Notes under the pieces: model-generated | The model's database searches: none | Seen by the model: the letters and a program-made list of their open reading frames with translations, nothing else | What the model was told of the DNA's origin: nothing | Translations under genes and position numbers: made by a program | In this document: positions 24,805 to 32,443 of the stretch, piece after piece | Layout: each line of letters opens with the position of its first letter | Numbering within the stretch: position 1 is the first letter of the stretch | IMG/VR virus record: IMGVR_UViG_3300019124_000103 | Location: 18,501-82,500 of that record | Length of the DNA: 64,000 nt | Direction: 5' to 3' (one strand) | From: a virus

Positions 24805-25139
24805 TCGGTACTCCCTATTGCGGCTGCGGCGCGGACGATGGCGAGGCGGGTGGCGGCGTAGGGGTTATCACCGTGCGCCTCGGTCGAAAAGCCAAGGTGG
24901 CTCTCTGCGTCGGTCAGGTTGTTGTCGATGTGCGGCGTGATCTTCAGCTTCACGGCCAGCCGCAGGGCATCGCCGTCGTCGTTGAGCGGATTCCAGAGCG
25001 AGCTGCCGCCCCGTTCGTTGAAGATCGAGAGGCCGCCGGCCTTGTGTCCCGGGAAGACAACCAGCTTGTCGGCGTCGCCCTCGATCCTGTGCCCCGCAGC
25101 CCGTGCCGCTGCCTCCAGCATCTGTCTTGTGTCAGTCAT
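24801..25139 (-). CDS. Phage accessory protein, intact form of the gene split by HNH in phage B
   Basis: A 112-residue protein: MTDTRQMLEAAARAAG, a middle with WNPLNDDGDALRLAVKL, and the end RAAAAIGS. This pattern is common in phage accessory genes of unknown role. The phage B gene at 62741 has the same first 16 and last nine residues around an inserted nuclease. CTGGAG lies before the ATG and, in this copy, directly follows the integrase stop codon, so both genes are in one operon here. Confidence 0.7.
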   Translation of the reverse strand: MTDTRQMLEAAARAAGHRIEGDADKLVVFPGHKAGGLSIFNERGGSSLWNPLNDDGDALRLAVKLKITPHIDNNLTDAESHLGFSTEAHGDNPYAATRLAIVRAAAAIGSTE

Positions 25140-25154
25140 TGCAGTGTCTCCAGG

Positions 25155-26159
25155 TTAGCGGTGCAGGTTCTTCGCGCGCAGTTGGGTGTAGCGCATGAGC
25201 TGCTTCGGGTCTTTGTGTCCCGATACCAGCATGATTTCCGGGATGCTGTACTTCCCCGACTCCACCAGCCGGCTGATCGCCTCGTGCCGGAGATCGTAAA
25301 GGCGTAGGTCGGTGATCCCGCAGGCCCGACAAGCCCGGGGGAAGATCGACGACCAGCTATCGCCGTTGACCGGGAAGATGAACGGCGAGGTTTTCGGCTG
25401 GCGGTCGATGATCTCCATGCACCGCCCGAGAAGGGGGACCGTCTGGTTGTTCCCGATCTTCTTCCGGGGGTCTTTGCGGTCGCGGATCAAGATGGTTCGA
25501 TCCTCGCGGTTCAGATCTTCCCACCGTAGGCGCACGATCTCGCTGGGTGGCCGGAATGCGCTATCAAGGATGAAGTCGATGATGTCCGGCGTCAGCGAGC
25601 TGGAGTGCTCGCCCAGCCACGCCCGCAGCTTCGTCAGTTCCTCGGCGGTGGGGCGGCGGTCACGCTCGGCGCTGCGGCTGGTCATCCCCATGTGATTGAG
25701 GATGTCCCGAGCCTCGTCAACCACGCTCGGGTGGACCGGGTACTTCCACAGCGCGCGGGCGATCTTCAGCACCCCCTTCAGGTACGTGAGATCGATGCTC
25801 GCCGTGACGCCTGACACCTGGCGTTCCTCCGTGATGTACGTCACCAGCCGCTCGGGGGTTAGGGTGGTGGCGGCGTCCTTTGCCAGCCACTCGCGCAGCT
25901 TCTTGAGCACGTCCGCCTTGTTTCGGCCGAACGGCTTGAGCTTGCCCACCTCGTCACAGTAGCGGTCGATCAGGGCGCCCACAGTGACCTTGCCGCCGCT
26001 GGCGTTGACGCCGGCCCGTGCAGAGTCGTATTCCGTCTCGATCTTGCGCGCCCACTTCTCCGCGAGAATCTTGGTCGGGAAGGTCTGCGTCTGAGGCGGG
26101 AATCCCTTCCTCCGCACCTGCGCCCGCCACTTCTCCCCAATCCTGATGATCGACGCCAT
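25155..26159 (-). CDS. int: Tyrosine integrase
   Basis: A 334-residue site-specific recombinase that would insert and excise the prophage. The SAM-like arm (about residues 60-160) is followed by the catalytic domain with R203 (AFRPPSEIVRLRW), Lys in DRKDPRKK, R291 (YDLRHEA), H315 (SGHKD) and the nucleophile Y324 (RYTQL). The HxxR box reads YxxR, so its first His is Tyr. The start MASIIRIGEKWRAQ is chosen over an upstream Met because integrases of this type begin there. The stop codon directly abuts the ribosome site of the next gene, and no attachment site lies between them. Confidence 0.9.
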   Translation of the reverse strand: MASIIRIGEKWRAQVRRKGFPPQTQTFPTKILAEKWARKIETEYDSARAGVNASGGKVTVGALIDRYCDEVGKLKPFGRNKADVLKKLREWLAKDAATTLTPERLVTYITEERQVSGVTASIDLTYLKGVLKIARALWKYPVHPSVVDEARDILNHMGMTSRSAERDRRPTAEELTKLRAWLGEHSSSLTPDIIDFILDSAFRPPSEIVRLRWEDLNREDRTILIRDRKDPRKKIGNNQTVPLLGRCMEIIDRQPKTSPFIFPVNGDSWSSIFPRACRACGITDLRLYDLRHEAISRLVESGKYSIPEIMLVSGHKDPKQLMRYTQLRAKNLHR

Positions 26160-26339
26160 TTCCGTAGCACTCCCCGTAGCAACGCGGCAGTGTACGGACG
26201 TGTTGGCGCGTGCAAAAGACTGGACAAACATGCTACGGAAGTGCTACAGCACCAGAGGCGATGGCTGAGAAATCAAGCACTTACGCCTCATGGCGTCTGT
26301 CGGTGGCACCGATGATGGATTGGACAAAAGTGCTAATGC
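26160..26339. repeat. Intergenic repeats upstream of integrase
   Basis: This 180-base gap contains a 20-base element CCGTAGCACTCCCCGTAGCA (26162-26181) and an inverted partner TGCTACGGAAGTGCTACAG (26231-26249). It also has a direct repeat of the form GAyTGGACAAAnnTGCTA at 26218 and 26318, exactly 100 bases apart. These could be integrase or excisionase binding sites, part of an attP arm, or operators controlling int. No tRNA-like core is seen here. Confidence 0.55.
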
Positions 26340-26588
26340 TCACGCGGCTTTACGCTGCTGCTGTAGCAAAGTAATAGCACCGGCGCGCTGCGCGTCGATG
26401 TGGTTCGCCACGTCGTGAACGTGAGCAACCCACTTGCTGCCGAGCTTGAAAACAGGGATGGGGAACTCCTGCGCGTACACCTTGTTCTCGGCGGTGCGTT
26501 CGGTGATGCCCATGATGTCGGCCACGTCCTTGAGGGTCATTACCGGGCGGCCCTCGTTCATCATCAAAAGCGCGAGTACCGTTTTCAT
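26340..26588 (-). CDS. PrtN-like small DNA-binding regulator / excisionase candidate
   Basis: An 82-residue protein with helix-turn-helix MTLKDVADIMGITERTAENK, then PIPVFKLGSKWVAHVHDVANHID. The whole pattern resembles pyocin-activator PrtN-type proteins, and many prophages have such a gene directly beside int, where it may serve as excisionase or regulator. The start is the Met after a strong GGGGGGAGGG sequence. Precise role undecided. Confidence 0.65.
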   Translation of the reverse strand: MKTVLALLMMNEGRPVMTLKDVADIMGITERTAENKVYAQEFPIPVFKLGSKWVAHVHDVANHIDAQRAGAITLLQQQRKAA

Positions 26589-26589
26589 C

Positions 26590-26862
26590 TCATCCCTCCC
26601 CCCGTTCAAGGTGGGCGTCTATGGCGGCGTCTAGTCCTACGTCGCTGGTGTCGGTCGTGTCGAACGTAGCTAGCAACACCTCCATACGCTCCCAGCGCAG
26701 CCAGCGATACCGCCTTGCATCAGCCTCGGCTTTGCACAGCTTCGCGGCCAAATCCTCTGCGTGCTGCACCGCCCCTCGGAGCAGGTTCCGTTCGGCCTCC
26801 ACCTGGGCCTCGGCTGCTGCCAGCTTCTCCCGTAGGGATGCGATCTCTGTGGTGCTGCTCAT
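26590..26862 (-). CDS. Coiled-coil phage early protein
   Basis: A 90-residue protein: a 50-residue coiled coil (SLREKLAAAEAQVEAERNLL), the short motif RYRWLR and a C-terminal DAAIDAHLE. This coiled coil plus RYRWLR arrangement is common in phage early operons and is of unknown function. Four-base overlap with the gene upstream. Confidence 0.7.
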   Translation of the reverse strand: MSSTTEIASLREKLAAAEAQVEAERNLLRGAVQHAEDLAAKLCKAEADARRYRWLRWERMEVLLATFDTTDTSDVGLDAAIDAHLERGEG

Positions 26863-27104
26863 GGGTGATCCCTCGTCTGGTCTGGGCGCGCCACTCCGTG
26901 GCCGGGCTCTGCGGGCTCCGCCCCAAGCCGCTGCGCGTCTTGGCCTTCGGCTCCGATCCCTCGCGCTTCCCGTAGCGGGGACGAAAGCCCATGACGCCGT
27001 AGATAGTCCGTTGCCCGCCTAATTGCTTGGTTTTGCGCGTCGTGCTTCTTGAGGTGATGGCATAGCACGCGCACCAGCATGGCAAGTTCAGCCGTGTCGG
27101 TCAT
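26859..27104 (-). CDS. Hypothetical early protein
   Basis: An 81-residue protein starting MTDTAELAMLVRVLCHHLKK with AAGGAG before the ATG. The first 45 residues are a helical pair; the rest is polar and low in order. Part of the leftward early operon, overlapping its neighbours. No function recognised. Confidence 0.55.
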   Translation of the reverse strand: MTDTAELAMLVRVLCHHLKKHDAQNQAIRRATDYLRRHGLSSPLREARGIGAEGQDAQRLGAEPAEPGHGVARPDQTRDHP

Positions 27105-27324
27105 CTGGCACTCCTTGGGTATTCGGCTCATAAGGCGAGCGAAGCCGTACAACGTCCGCTTGGTCAACCAGCAAAGCCGGCGCGCGGTCAAAGTCAACGT
27201 CGCACCACCGGAGGTCTCGAATGCTTGAATCGACTTGACCGCCGATGAAGGCTGGCCCGTTGACCAGCACTTGCAACACCGCCTTGCCGCCGAGCCCGCG
27301 GCGCACTCTGTATCGGTTCACCAT
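27088..27324 (-). CDS. Hypothetical early protein
   Basis: A 78-residue protein beginning MVNRYRVRRGLGGKAVLQVL, with several beta strands (SSIRDLRWCDVDFDRAPALL). The ATG lies just before the stop of the upstream gene, so coupling is likely. Unknown function; a longer upstream reading of the same frame is rejected because it crosses the gene at 27318 and has no initiation signals. Confidence 0.55.
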   Translation of the reverse strand: MVNRYRVRRGLGGKAVLQVLVNGPAFIGGQVDSSIRDLRWCDVDFDRAPALLVDQADVVRLRSPYEPNTQGVPDDRHG

Positions 27325-27917
27325 TTCGCCTCCGGGGCGTTGGCTTGCTCGGTTATGCGCGATTGGATGACGGCGGCCGGCGGCGGGTCTGGAAGCTCTC
27401 GCCAGCAGGCAATCGCCCCTTCGGGGACTAGCCCTGCGCAACAGAACCAAGCCACGCCGTTCCACCAGCCGACAAGACGCCCACCGTCCCAGCGGTGGCA
27501 CAGAACCTCGCGCAGGTCTGCCGGCTTCAGCTCGTTGGCCCAGTTCCATACATCTCTCGTCCAGAGCGCGCAGTTCATGCGCAGCACCGATCCTGGCGGA
27601 CAACTGCAACGCTCGCCGCCAATGCACAGCCCTGATGGGTCGTTCTTGCATTGCTCCCGGCATGCCGAATCACCGCACGGGTGTGTGCAGGCCGCGCCAG
27701 CGATAGGAGCGGACGCCGCGTCAGCGGCTGGAGCGGATAGCGCGGTCCCCGAAGGGGAGGCGCCCTGAACCTGTCCGGCTCCCAAAGGCTGGGAGAGGGA
27801 GGTGCGTAGCTGGCGCAGTTCTTCAAGCGCTTCCAGCACATCCGCATGCCCAAGCTCGGCGAGCAGCCTCTGCGTGCGGACGATCCTGCGAAGGCTCCCT
27901 GTCTTGTCGGTGCTCAT
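27318..27917 (-). CDS. Cysteine-rich early protein
   Basis: A 199-residue protein: helical N-terminus (residues 1-45), a Pro/Ala-rich linker, a cluster of cysteines between residues 75 and 110 (CTHPCGDSACREQC and CSCPPG) and a Trp-rich C-terminal half (WNWANELKPADL, WWNGVAWFCC). Probably a metal-binding domain attached to an unknown fold. GGAG upstream of the ATG. No family assigned. Confidence 0.65.
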   Translation of the reverse strand: MSTDKTGSLRRIVRTQRLLAELGHADVLEALEELRQLRTSLSQPLGAGQVQGASPSGTALSAPAADAASAPIAGAACTHPCGDSACREQCKNDPSGLCIGGERCSCPPGSVLRMNCALWTRDVWNWANELKPADLREVLCHRWDGGRLVGWWNGVAWFCCAGLVPEGAIACWRELPDPPPAAVIQSRITEQANAPEAKW

Positions 27918-28135
27918 TTGGGGGCTCCTGCGTCTGCGGCCCGCTCGGCTTCGAGACTTCTTCGTATCTGGTCCCGAAGCGCTTCTCTACACCCGGCCAA
28001 CTTGGCGCGGTTGTCTTGGGCCGCGAACTTCCACCGCCCGCTGTCCACCTGCGTCTCGACCAGTTCCAGCCATAGATCAGCGTCCATTGCTGCCGCTAAA
28101 AGCGTGGTCGGCTTTCCGTCTGCCCACCTGCTCAC
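27914..28135 (-). CDS. Small helical early protein
   Basis: A 73-residue protein with GTG start overlapping the upstream stop (GTGA) and an ATGA overlap downstream. Sequence is helical and charged (WLELVETQVDSGRWKFAAQ). No domain recognised. Its overlaps on both sides mark it as a real member of the leftward operon. Confidence 0.65.
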   Translation of the reverse strand: MSRWADGKPTTLLAAAMDADLWLELVETQVDSGRWKFAAQDNRAKLAGCREALRDQIRRSLEAERAADAGAPK

Positions 28136-28791
28136 ACCCCACCCCCTTGTGCGCCAGAGAGGCGTCGCTCAGTGGCGCGGACTATCCAATAGTCCAGCGA
28201 ATCGCTGGGCATGATTTGCTGGCCCCGCGGACCGCTGGCGCACTGACGGAACAGCACGCGGGCATGCGTCAGCACCTCTTCCACCTGGTCGTCCGTCAAC
28301 GCCTCCTGCCCCTGCGCCGAGGGCGGCTGTGCGGGTGCTGTGGGGGTGACGCAAGAGCAGTTCACGATGTCGCTCGCGCTGCGAATTGCGGTGCCTTCCC
28401 AGAGGCAGCCGACGGCGTGTTTCGCCACTGCCGGCTGCTCTGCCTGCTCGGGCACTGAGGGGGCGGCGTCAATCAGGCGCAGCACCTCGCGCTCGATGCG
28501 GCGGATCGTCTCTTTCGCCCAGCCGAACTCCGAGCGCATGGCGAGCACCTGCTCATCCGTCAGTGCTGCGGGTGCCTGCTTACCCTCCCATTCGCGCCAC
28601 TTTGCGGCGTGCGCCAGGGATTCACGCAGCACGGGGATCGTGTCAACGCCAACAGGCGGTGCTGCGGGTGCCTGCTCGGTGGTGGCGAGGGCGACGCGCG
28701 CTCCACCCATTGCGACATGAGCCCGCTCCAGGTCTTTTGCGTCAAGCGCTGCCAGCAGTTCGCGCAGCGCCTCTCTCGTGGCGTCGGTCAT
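28132..28791 (-). CDS. Helical early protein with Pro/Ala linkers
   Basis: A 219-residue modular protein: an N-terminal helix (TREALRELLAALDAKD), an APAAPP linker, a second helical part with WKEW-type residues, a Cys-containing segment, and a C-terminal piece with LTDDQVEEVLTHARVLFRQC. The LTDxQV modules recur in the neighbours (28931), which suggests exchange of short modules in this operon. Function unknown. Confidence 0.65.
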   Translation of the reverse strand: MTDATREALRELLAALDAKDLERAHVAMGGARVALATTEQAPAAPPVGVDTIPVLRESLAHAAKWREWEGKQAPAALTDEQVLAMRSEFGWAKETIRRIEREVLRLIDAAPSVPEQAEQPAVAKHAVGCLWEGTAIRSASDIVNCSCVTPTAPAQPPSAQGQEALTDDQVEEVLTHARVLFRQCASGPRGQQIMPSDSLDYWIVRATERRLSGAQGGGV

Positions 28792-28934
28792 GATGTGTGC
28801 TCCTTCGCCGGCCAGCGCAGCGTTGCGACCAGTGGGCGGCCCTGTTTGTCAAACGCGCCGGGGTACAGCTTCGCAAGCGCGGCCAGGTCTGCGCGGGCCT
28901 GGCGCTGGATGCGGAGGATGTCGGCAAGGGTCAC
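28788..28934 (-). CDS. Short early protein
   Basis: A 48-residue frame with GTG start that exactly fills the space between its neighbours: GTGA overlap with the upstream stop and ATGA overlap with the downstream start. It reads MTLADILRIQRQARADLAAL with an amphipathic helix, then LYPGAFDKQGRPLVATLRWP. The coupling at both ends is the main support. Function unknown. Confidence 0.6.
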   Translation of the reverse strand: MTLADILRIQRQARADLAALAKLYPGAFDKQGRPLVATLRWPAKEHTS

Positions 28935-29542
28935 GATGCCTGCTCCTGCTGTTGTGTGGAGAGGGCCAACAAGGCCCGCGCAGCCTGATAGACGTAGGGC
29001 TTCAGGTCGTCGCAGCCCTCTTTGATCGTGAAGCCGTTCGCTAGGAAGACCGCGCGAATCTGCGCATCCGTCAGCCCCTGTGCTGCAGGGGTGGGAGTGG
29101 ATCGGGCGGCAGCTTCACAGTCTTCTTCCGAGACAGTGCCGGCCGCGGCCAGAAGGTCCGCCCACTGCCATTCCTCCTCCTGCATCACGCGCTCCATGGC
29201 GCGGTTCGGGCGAAGCGGCACAAGCGCGAAGCCTGCGGGAATCGCCCCCGCCCCTGCGGGCTGTGGTGCTGGTGGGGTGGTGTAGAGGGGCGTTATGTCC
29301 CGCAGCTTGTCCGGGTAGCCGGGGCACCAGGCGATGCCCTCCGGCTGGTCCTTATCGTGGAAGCCCACCGGTTCTGCTGCCTCCTGCTGGGCGAGGGCGG
29401 CGGACTCGATGAACCGGCGCAGAGTCTCTCGCGGCCCGACCGGGTCCACCGACACATTCATGCGGGCGAAGTCATCGAGCGATTCCAGCGCTTCGAGCGC
29501 CTGCTCTCGGGTGACTGCCAGCGCTTCTCGGTCTTGGGTCAT
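28931..29542 (-). CDS. Modular early protein with ALVPL motif
   Basis: A 203-residue protein made of short modules: an N-terminal helix, VGFHDKDQP ... ITPLYTTPP (a segment found in many phage accessory proteins), IPAGFALVPLRPNRAMERV (diverged relative of WKLVPVEPT in 24493) and LTDAQIRAVFLANGF at the end. Such mosaics are typical of prophage early operons. No activity can be inferred. Confidence 0.65.
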   Translation of the reverse strand: MTQDREALAVTREQALEALESLDDFARMNVSVDPVGPRETLRRFIESAALAQQEAAEPVGFHDKDQPEGIAWCPGYPDKLRDITPLYTTPPAPQPAGAGAIPAGFALVPLRPNRAMERVMQEEEWQWADLLAAAGTVSEEDCEAAARSTPTPAAQGLTDAQIRAVFLANGFTIKEGCDDLKPYVYQAARALLALSTQQQEQAS

Positions 29543-29598
29543 ATGTGGTTTCCCGTGGGAGCTAACCCGGGCCTGCGGCCCTAGGCGTTCTGGAATGT

Positions 29599-30024
29599 TT
29601 AGCCTCGGCCCGCGGCGTTGCTGGGTGTCACCCCATGCATAGCCAGGAACGCCACGGTGTAGTCAATGAGACTGGAGCCTCTCTGCCTGGACATCGCGGC
29701 AGTGCTTTCGCGGATATTCACGAACTCGCCCTCAAGTCCCGGGACGATTTCAGCCCCTTGCTTTGTGGCGGTGGCATGCCCGGAGACAAACAGCACCTTC
29801 CACTGCTCGGCCGTTCTCGGGGCTCCGGCCCAGCACAAGCCGGCCTTTTCGGCGTCCTGGCAGAGCGCGTGAAACTTGGCGTTTTGATCCAGGCTGCGGC
29901 GCTCGGGCTTGACCGTGACTTCCAGTCGATGGCCCTGGAGGGTTTCGCCCTTGATCTGGCTCCATAGGTCGGACCAGACCTTGTATGCCTGCTGTGGGTT
30001 CACTAGCTTCTGGGTGACTTTCAT
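29599..30024 (-). CDS. ninB: NinB-like recombination protein
   Basis: A 141-residue protein with LEVTVKPERRSLDQNAKFHA, the conserved core of lambda NinB (Orf), which binds single-stranded DNA and helps load recombinases. The C-terminal MSRQRGSSLIDYTVAFL segment also fits. It lies beside ERF and an SSB-like gene, which together make a recombination set. Overlaps the upstream stop by four bases. Confidence 0.85.
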   Translation of the reverse strand: MKVTQKLVNPQQAYKVWSDLWSQIKGETLQGHRLEVTVKPERRSLDQNAKFHALCQDAEKAGLCWAGAPRTAEQWKVLFVSGHATATKQGAEIVPGLEGEFVNIRESTAAMSRQRGSSLIDYTVAFLAMHGVTPSNAAGRG

Positions 30025-30350
30025 CGCGTCCTCTTCAGCGTTTCCATGTCCCAGCCTTCCCGCTCGGCCATCTCTTGCATTCGTTCGACGTACTCAGCCT
30101 CTAGCTCTCGTCGCTGATCCCGGCTCATGTCGAGACAGTTGTCGTGCTGCTGATGGCAGCCGATCAACCCGAAGTGAGGGGCGCAGAGGGGGAAAATCTT
30201 GGAGTCGCAAACCTTCATCCCTAGTCCCTTGCCGAAATTCGCGTGGGCTGCTTGGCTGAACCCTTCGATACCGCATCCGAAGCACGGCTTAGAGGCGACG
30301 TACCTTCTATACGCCTCTGACCTCAGTAGCCGTGTCTTCGGGTAGAGCAT
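30021..30350 (-). CDS. HNH-type Cys/His nuclease-like protein
   Basis: A 109-residue protein: SKPCFGCG, then QAAHANFGKGLG, PLCAPHFG and GCHQQHD. The ordered Cys and His residues look like a beta-beta-alpha metal site similar to DUF968/Ref-type nucleases of phages. It lies between NinB and the SSB-like gene, so a role in recombination or junction processing is likely, but activity is inferred. Confidence 0.7.
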   Translation of the reverse strand: MLYPKTRLLRSEAYRRYVASKPCFGCGIEGFSQAAHANFGKGLGMKVCDSKIFPLCAPHFGLIGCHQQHDNCLDMSRDQRRELEAEYVERMQEMAEREGWDMETLKRTR

Positions 30351-30625
30351 CAGAAGGGAATGTCGGAACCCTCGTCACGACCGTAGGCGCGCTTCGCCAT
30401 CTCGGTGCCGCCCATCTGGCGCTTTGGCTGCTCGGCCTGCTGTTCCTTGACATTGACCGCAAGAGACATGAACTTGCCCTGTTGACCCGTCTTGATCCAG
30501 GCGGACAACCAGAACTCCACTCCTTCGATGTTGATCGAACCCTTGTAGTCCGGGTGGGTGTCCTTCTCCTTGCGGTCGTTCTTAAAGAGGACGCCGGAGT
30601 TGGTGTTGTCGTATTGCTTGCTCAT
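30350..30625 (-). CDS. SSB-like small protein with acidic tip
   Basis: A 91-residue protein starting [17 protein letters not shown], followed by strands ([17 protein letters not shown]) and a polar tail that ends in GSDIPF. This ending equals the acidic tip of bacterial single-strand binding proteins (DDDIPF) that recruits partners. The gene lies next to the ERF annealase. The body resembles a family of short OB-type phage proteins; it may be a non-canonical SSB. Confidence 0.65.
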   Translation of the reverse strand: MSKQYDNTNSGVLFKNDRKEKDTHPDYKGSINIEGVEFWLSAWIKTGQQGKFMSLAVNVKEQQAEQPKRQMGGTEMAKRAYGRDEGSDIPF

Positions 30626-31293
30626 TACGCTGCCTTTTGCTTTGCGTGGAACTGGATTGAATACGCCTTGATGGCGTTGCGGGTGGATGCGGGCATGAGC
30701 TTGGAAAGGAAGATCTTTTCCAGGTCATCCAGCCCCTCTTGCTCGATGCGCTCGAAAGCCGCTTGGGGGCCGTAGGCTTCAAAGTCGCCCTTGACCGTTT
30801 CCCACAGCTTCAGAAGCTCTTGTTCCCGCACAGCAGGGATGGCCGGGGACTCGTTCAATACGTCGTTCATGACGCCGGTCGGCCGCTTGGTCTGCTTCGG
30901 CGGCTGGCTGGCCGCGTTACCGTCGTCGTCGTCTTGATACAAGCCAACAGCGGCGGCCAGCGAGTAGCGGCGGAGGTATGTGATGGCCGAGCCGTACCCC
31001 TGCGGGTCGTTCTTCGGCAGCGTCACAACCGCCATTGACTCGATCCACTCACCCGACTCGTGAAGCAAACGGGTCGTCAAAGCCAAGGTGCCGGGGTCGC
31101 TTGGGGCCGGTAGTTGAATGAAGGCGACGCCGTTTGCGTTCAGGGCCGGCTTGATCGCGTCGATCACTGCGGGAAGGTCCGCGTACTTGTTGCGGAAGTG
31201 CGGGTTCACCGCATCTTTCGCCGCGAAGGTGATCGCCCCTTGCGCCTTCACTAGCGCCTGGCTGATCTTGCTGATTGATTCGCTGGTTCTCAT
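30625..31293 (-). CDS. erf: ERF-family single-strand annealing protein
   Basis: A 222-residue recombinase of the ERF family. [20 protein letters not shown] and [20 protein letters not shown] are the family signature, and [20 protein letters not shown] is the second conserved block. ERF anneals single strands during phage recombination and genome circularisation. The C-terminal 80 residues are helical and variable. It is the first of four recombination genes read in the order ERF, SSB-like, HNH, NinB. Confidence 0.9.
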   Translation of the reverse strand: MRTSESISKISQALVKAQGAITFAAKDAVNPHFRNKYADLPAVIDAIKPALNANGVAFIQLPAPSDPGTLALTTRLLHESGEWIESMAVVTLPKNDPQGYGSAITYLRRYSLAAAVGLYQDDDDGNAASQPPKQTKRPTGVMNDVLNESPAIPAVREQELLKLWETVKGDFEAYGPQAAFERIEQEGLDDLEKIFLSKLMPASTRNAIKAYSIQFHAKQKAA

Positions 31294-31313
31294 ATTCGTA
31301 CTCCTGTGTCCAG

Positions 31314-31511
31314 TCAGGCCCGAGGTTCGCTGCCGGTAGCGGCTTCATAGATCGCCTCCAGCGCCTTCAAGTCATCCGTCGTTGGGTCGGGTTCATACGA
31401 TTCGGGCCATTCGCCGTGTTCCGCGTAGAACTCCTGCGCCGTCATCAGATGGGCTTCCCCACAAGCCCGGCAGAACAGATCCACCGAGCATCCGCAGTAG
31501 GTGCAGTACAT
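31314..31511 (-). CDS. Zinc-ribbon small protein
   Basis: A 65-residue protein with CTYCGC and FCRACG, a four-Cys zinc ribbon, followed by an acidic helical tail. TGATG overlap with the upstream gene sets the ATG. Unknown role in the early operon. Confidence 0.65.
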   Translation of the reverse strand: MYCTYCGCSVDLFCRACGEAHLMTAQEFYAEHGEWPESYEPDPTTDDLKALEAIYEAATGSEPRA

Positions 31512-31756
31512 CAATGCACCTCGTCGCCGACAACGTGCCTAGACCACCAAGCCACGAGGCGCTGCTTCCAGGTGAGCGGTGCGGGGACATGGCACATACC
31601 CCCGGGCATCTCTCCCCACATGGGCCAGCAGTCACAGGGGCGGCGACCTTGGTTGCAGTTACCACCGCAGCCGAGAACAACGGTCAGGCGCTGGGCGTAC
31701 AGCTCGCGGGTCTTGACGGTTTCGACCATGGCGAAGTGAGCGTTGCGGTCGTTCAT
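31511..31756 (-). CDS. Cysteine-rich early protein
   Basis: An 81-residue protein with CGGNCNQGRRPCDC, a pattern often seen in small phage proteins, and a Trp-rich C-terminus (WKQRLVAWWSRHVVG) that may lie on the membrane. Its ATG overlaps the upstream stop. Function unknown. Confidence 0.65.
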   Translation of the reverse strand: MNDRNAHFAMVETVKTRELYAQRLTVVLGCGGNCNQGRRPCDCWPMWGEMPGGMCHVPAPLTWKQRLVAWWSRHVVGDEVH

Positions 31757-31938
31757 CACATCGCTCCCGCCAAGAGAAGAACCGCAAGAACCGCCATCAC
31801 GACAACGCCGACATAGGTCGCTGCTGCGTGGCCCTTGCTGGCGAACACCTCAACAGGCGAGGCGTAGTCAGCGGGGGATTGATAGACCCGATGGGCGCGC
31901 ATCCACGCCTCGGGCGTCTCAGTGAAGTTGCGCTTCAT
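31756..31938 (-). CDS. Small membrane protein
   Basis: A 60-residue protein with a soluble N-terminal half (TETPEAWMRAHRV) and a C-terminal membrane helix (YVGVVVMAVLAVLLLAGAM). GGGAG lies before the ATG. Possibly a lysogenic or early envelope protein; no family recognised. Confidence 0.65.
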   Translation of the reverse strand: MKRNFTETPEAWMRAHRVYQSPADYASPVEVFASKGHAAATYVGVVVMAVLAVLLLAGAM

Positions 31939-32150
31939 GCTGTCTCCCAAATCACGCCAACTTGGCGCACGTTGCGTTGCTGATCGATAGCCACCACGTC
32001 CACACCCTGGGACGTGCGCCAGAACTCCAAACGAATCCCCGCCATGTCATCCATGCCTTCGACTTGAAGGGCAGAGAGAAAGAAGGGCCGGGGTGCTTGC
32101 ATTGCCTCGGGTGTGGGGCAGGGCAAGACTGAATCGAGGAGGGCGCTCAC
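31935..32150 (-). CDS. Hypothetical early protein
   Basis: A 71-residue protein with a GTG start overlapping the upstream stop. The second half (RLEFWRTSQGVDVVAIDQQR) looks like a small beta-hairpin domain. Part of the leftward operon; function unknown. Confidence 0.6.
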   Translation of the reverse strand: MSALLDSVLPCPTPEAMQAPRPFFLSALQVEGMDDMAGIRLEFWRTSQGVDVVAIDQQRNVRQVGVIWETA

Positions 32151-32443
32151 ACTGCACCCCCTGGCCGGTCGTCACGTCGGAGGCCGGGATTCGCTTCGCG
32201 GAACTCAGCGAGCGTCTGACGACCGGATTTGTCCAGCAGCGCGCGGCCGACTGCCGTGATGTTGTCTCCGTCAAGCGCACCCCACCCGCGGAGCGTGGCG
32301 CGGCACGTCACAAGGCCACGGGCATCGCCGACCGTCATTGCCTTGAGTGGCTTCCCGTCGCGTGCCGCGAGAAGCACGGCACGATGGCCGCTGTTCATGC
32401 GTGCGCGCATCTGCTTGATGCTTGGCGTGTGCTTCGCTTCCAT
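32147..32443 (-). CDS. Hypothetical early protein
   Basis: A 98-residue basic protein starting MEAKHTPSIKQMRARMNSGH with GGGAGG upstream. The middle (VLLAARDGKPLKAMTV, then LRGWGALDGDNITAVGRALL) resembles a small winged-helix fold. Could be a DNA-binding early regulator; not assigned to a family. Confidence 0.6.
   Translation of the reverse strand: MEAKHTPSIKQMRARMNSGHRAVLLAARDGKPLKAMTVGDARGLVTCRATLRGWGALDGDNITAVGRALLDKSGRQTLAEFREANPGLRRDDRPGGAV

Noticed and set aside
27088-27663. 191-codon version of the gene at 27088
   Set aside because: The upstream 113 codons overlap the gene at 27318 and have no start signal; only the last 78 codons look like protein.
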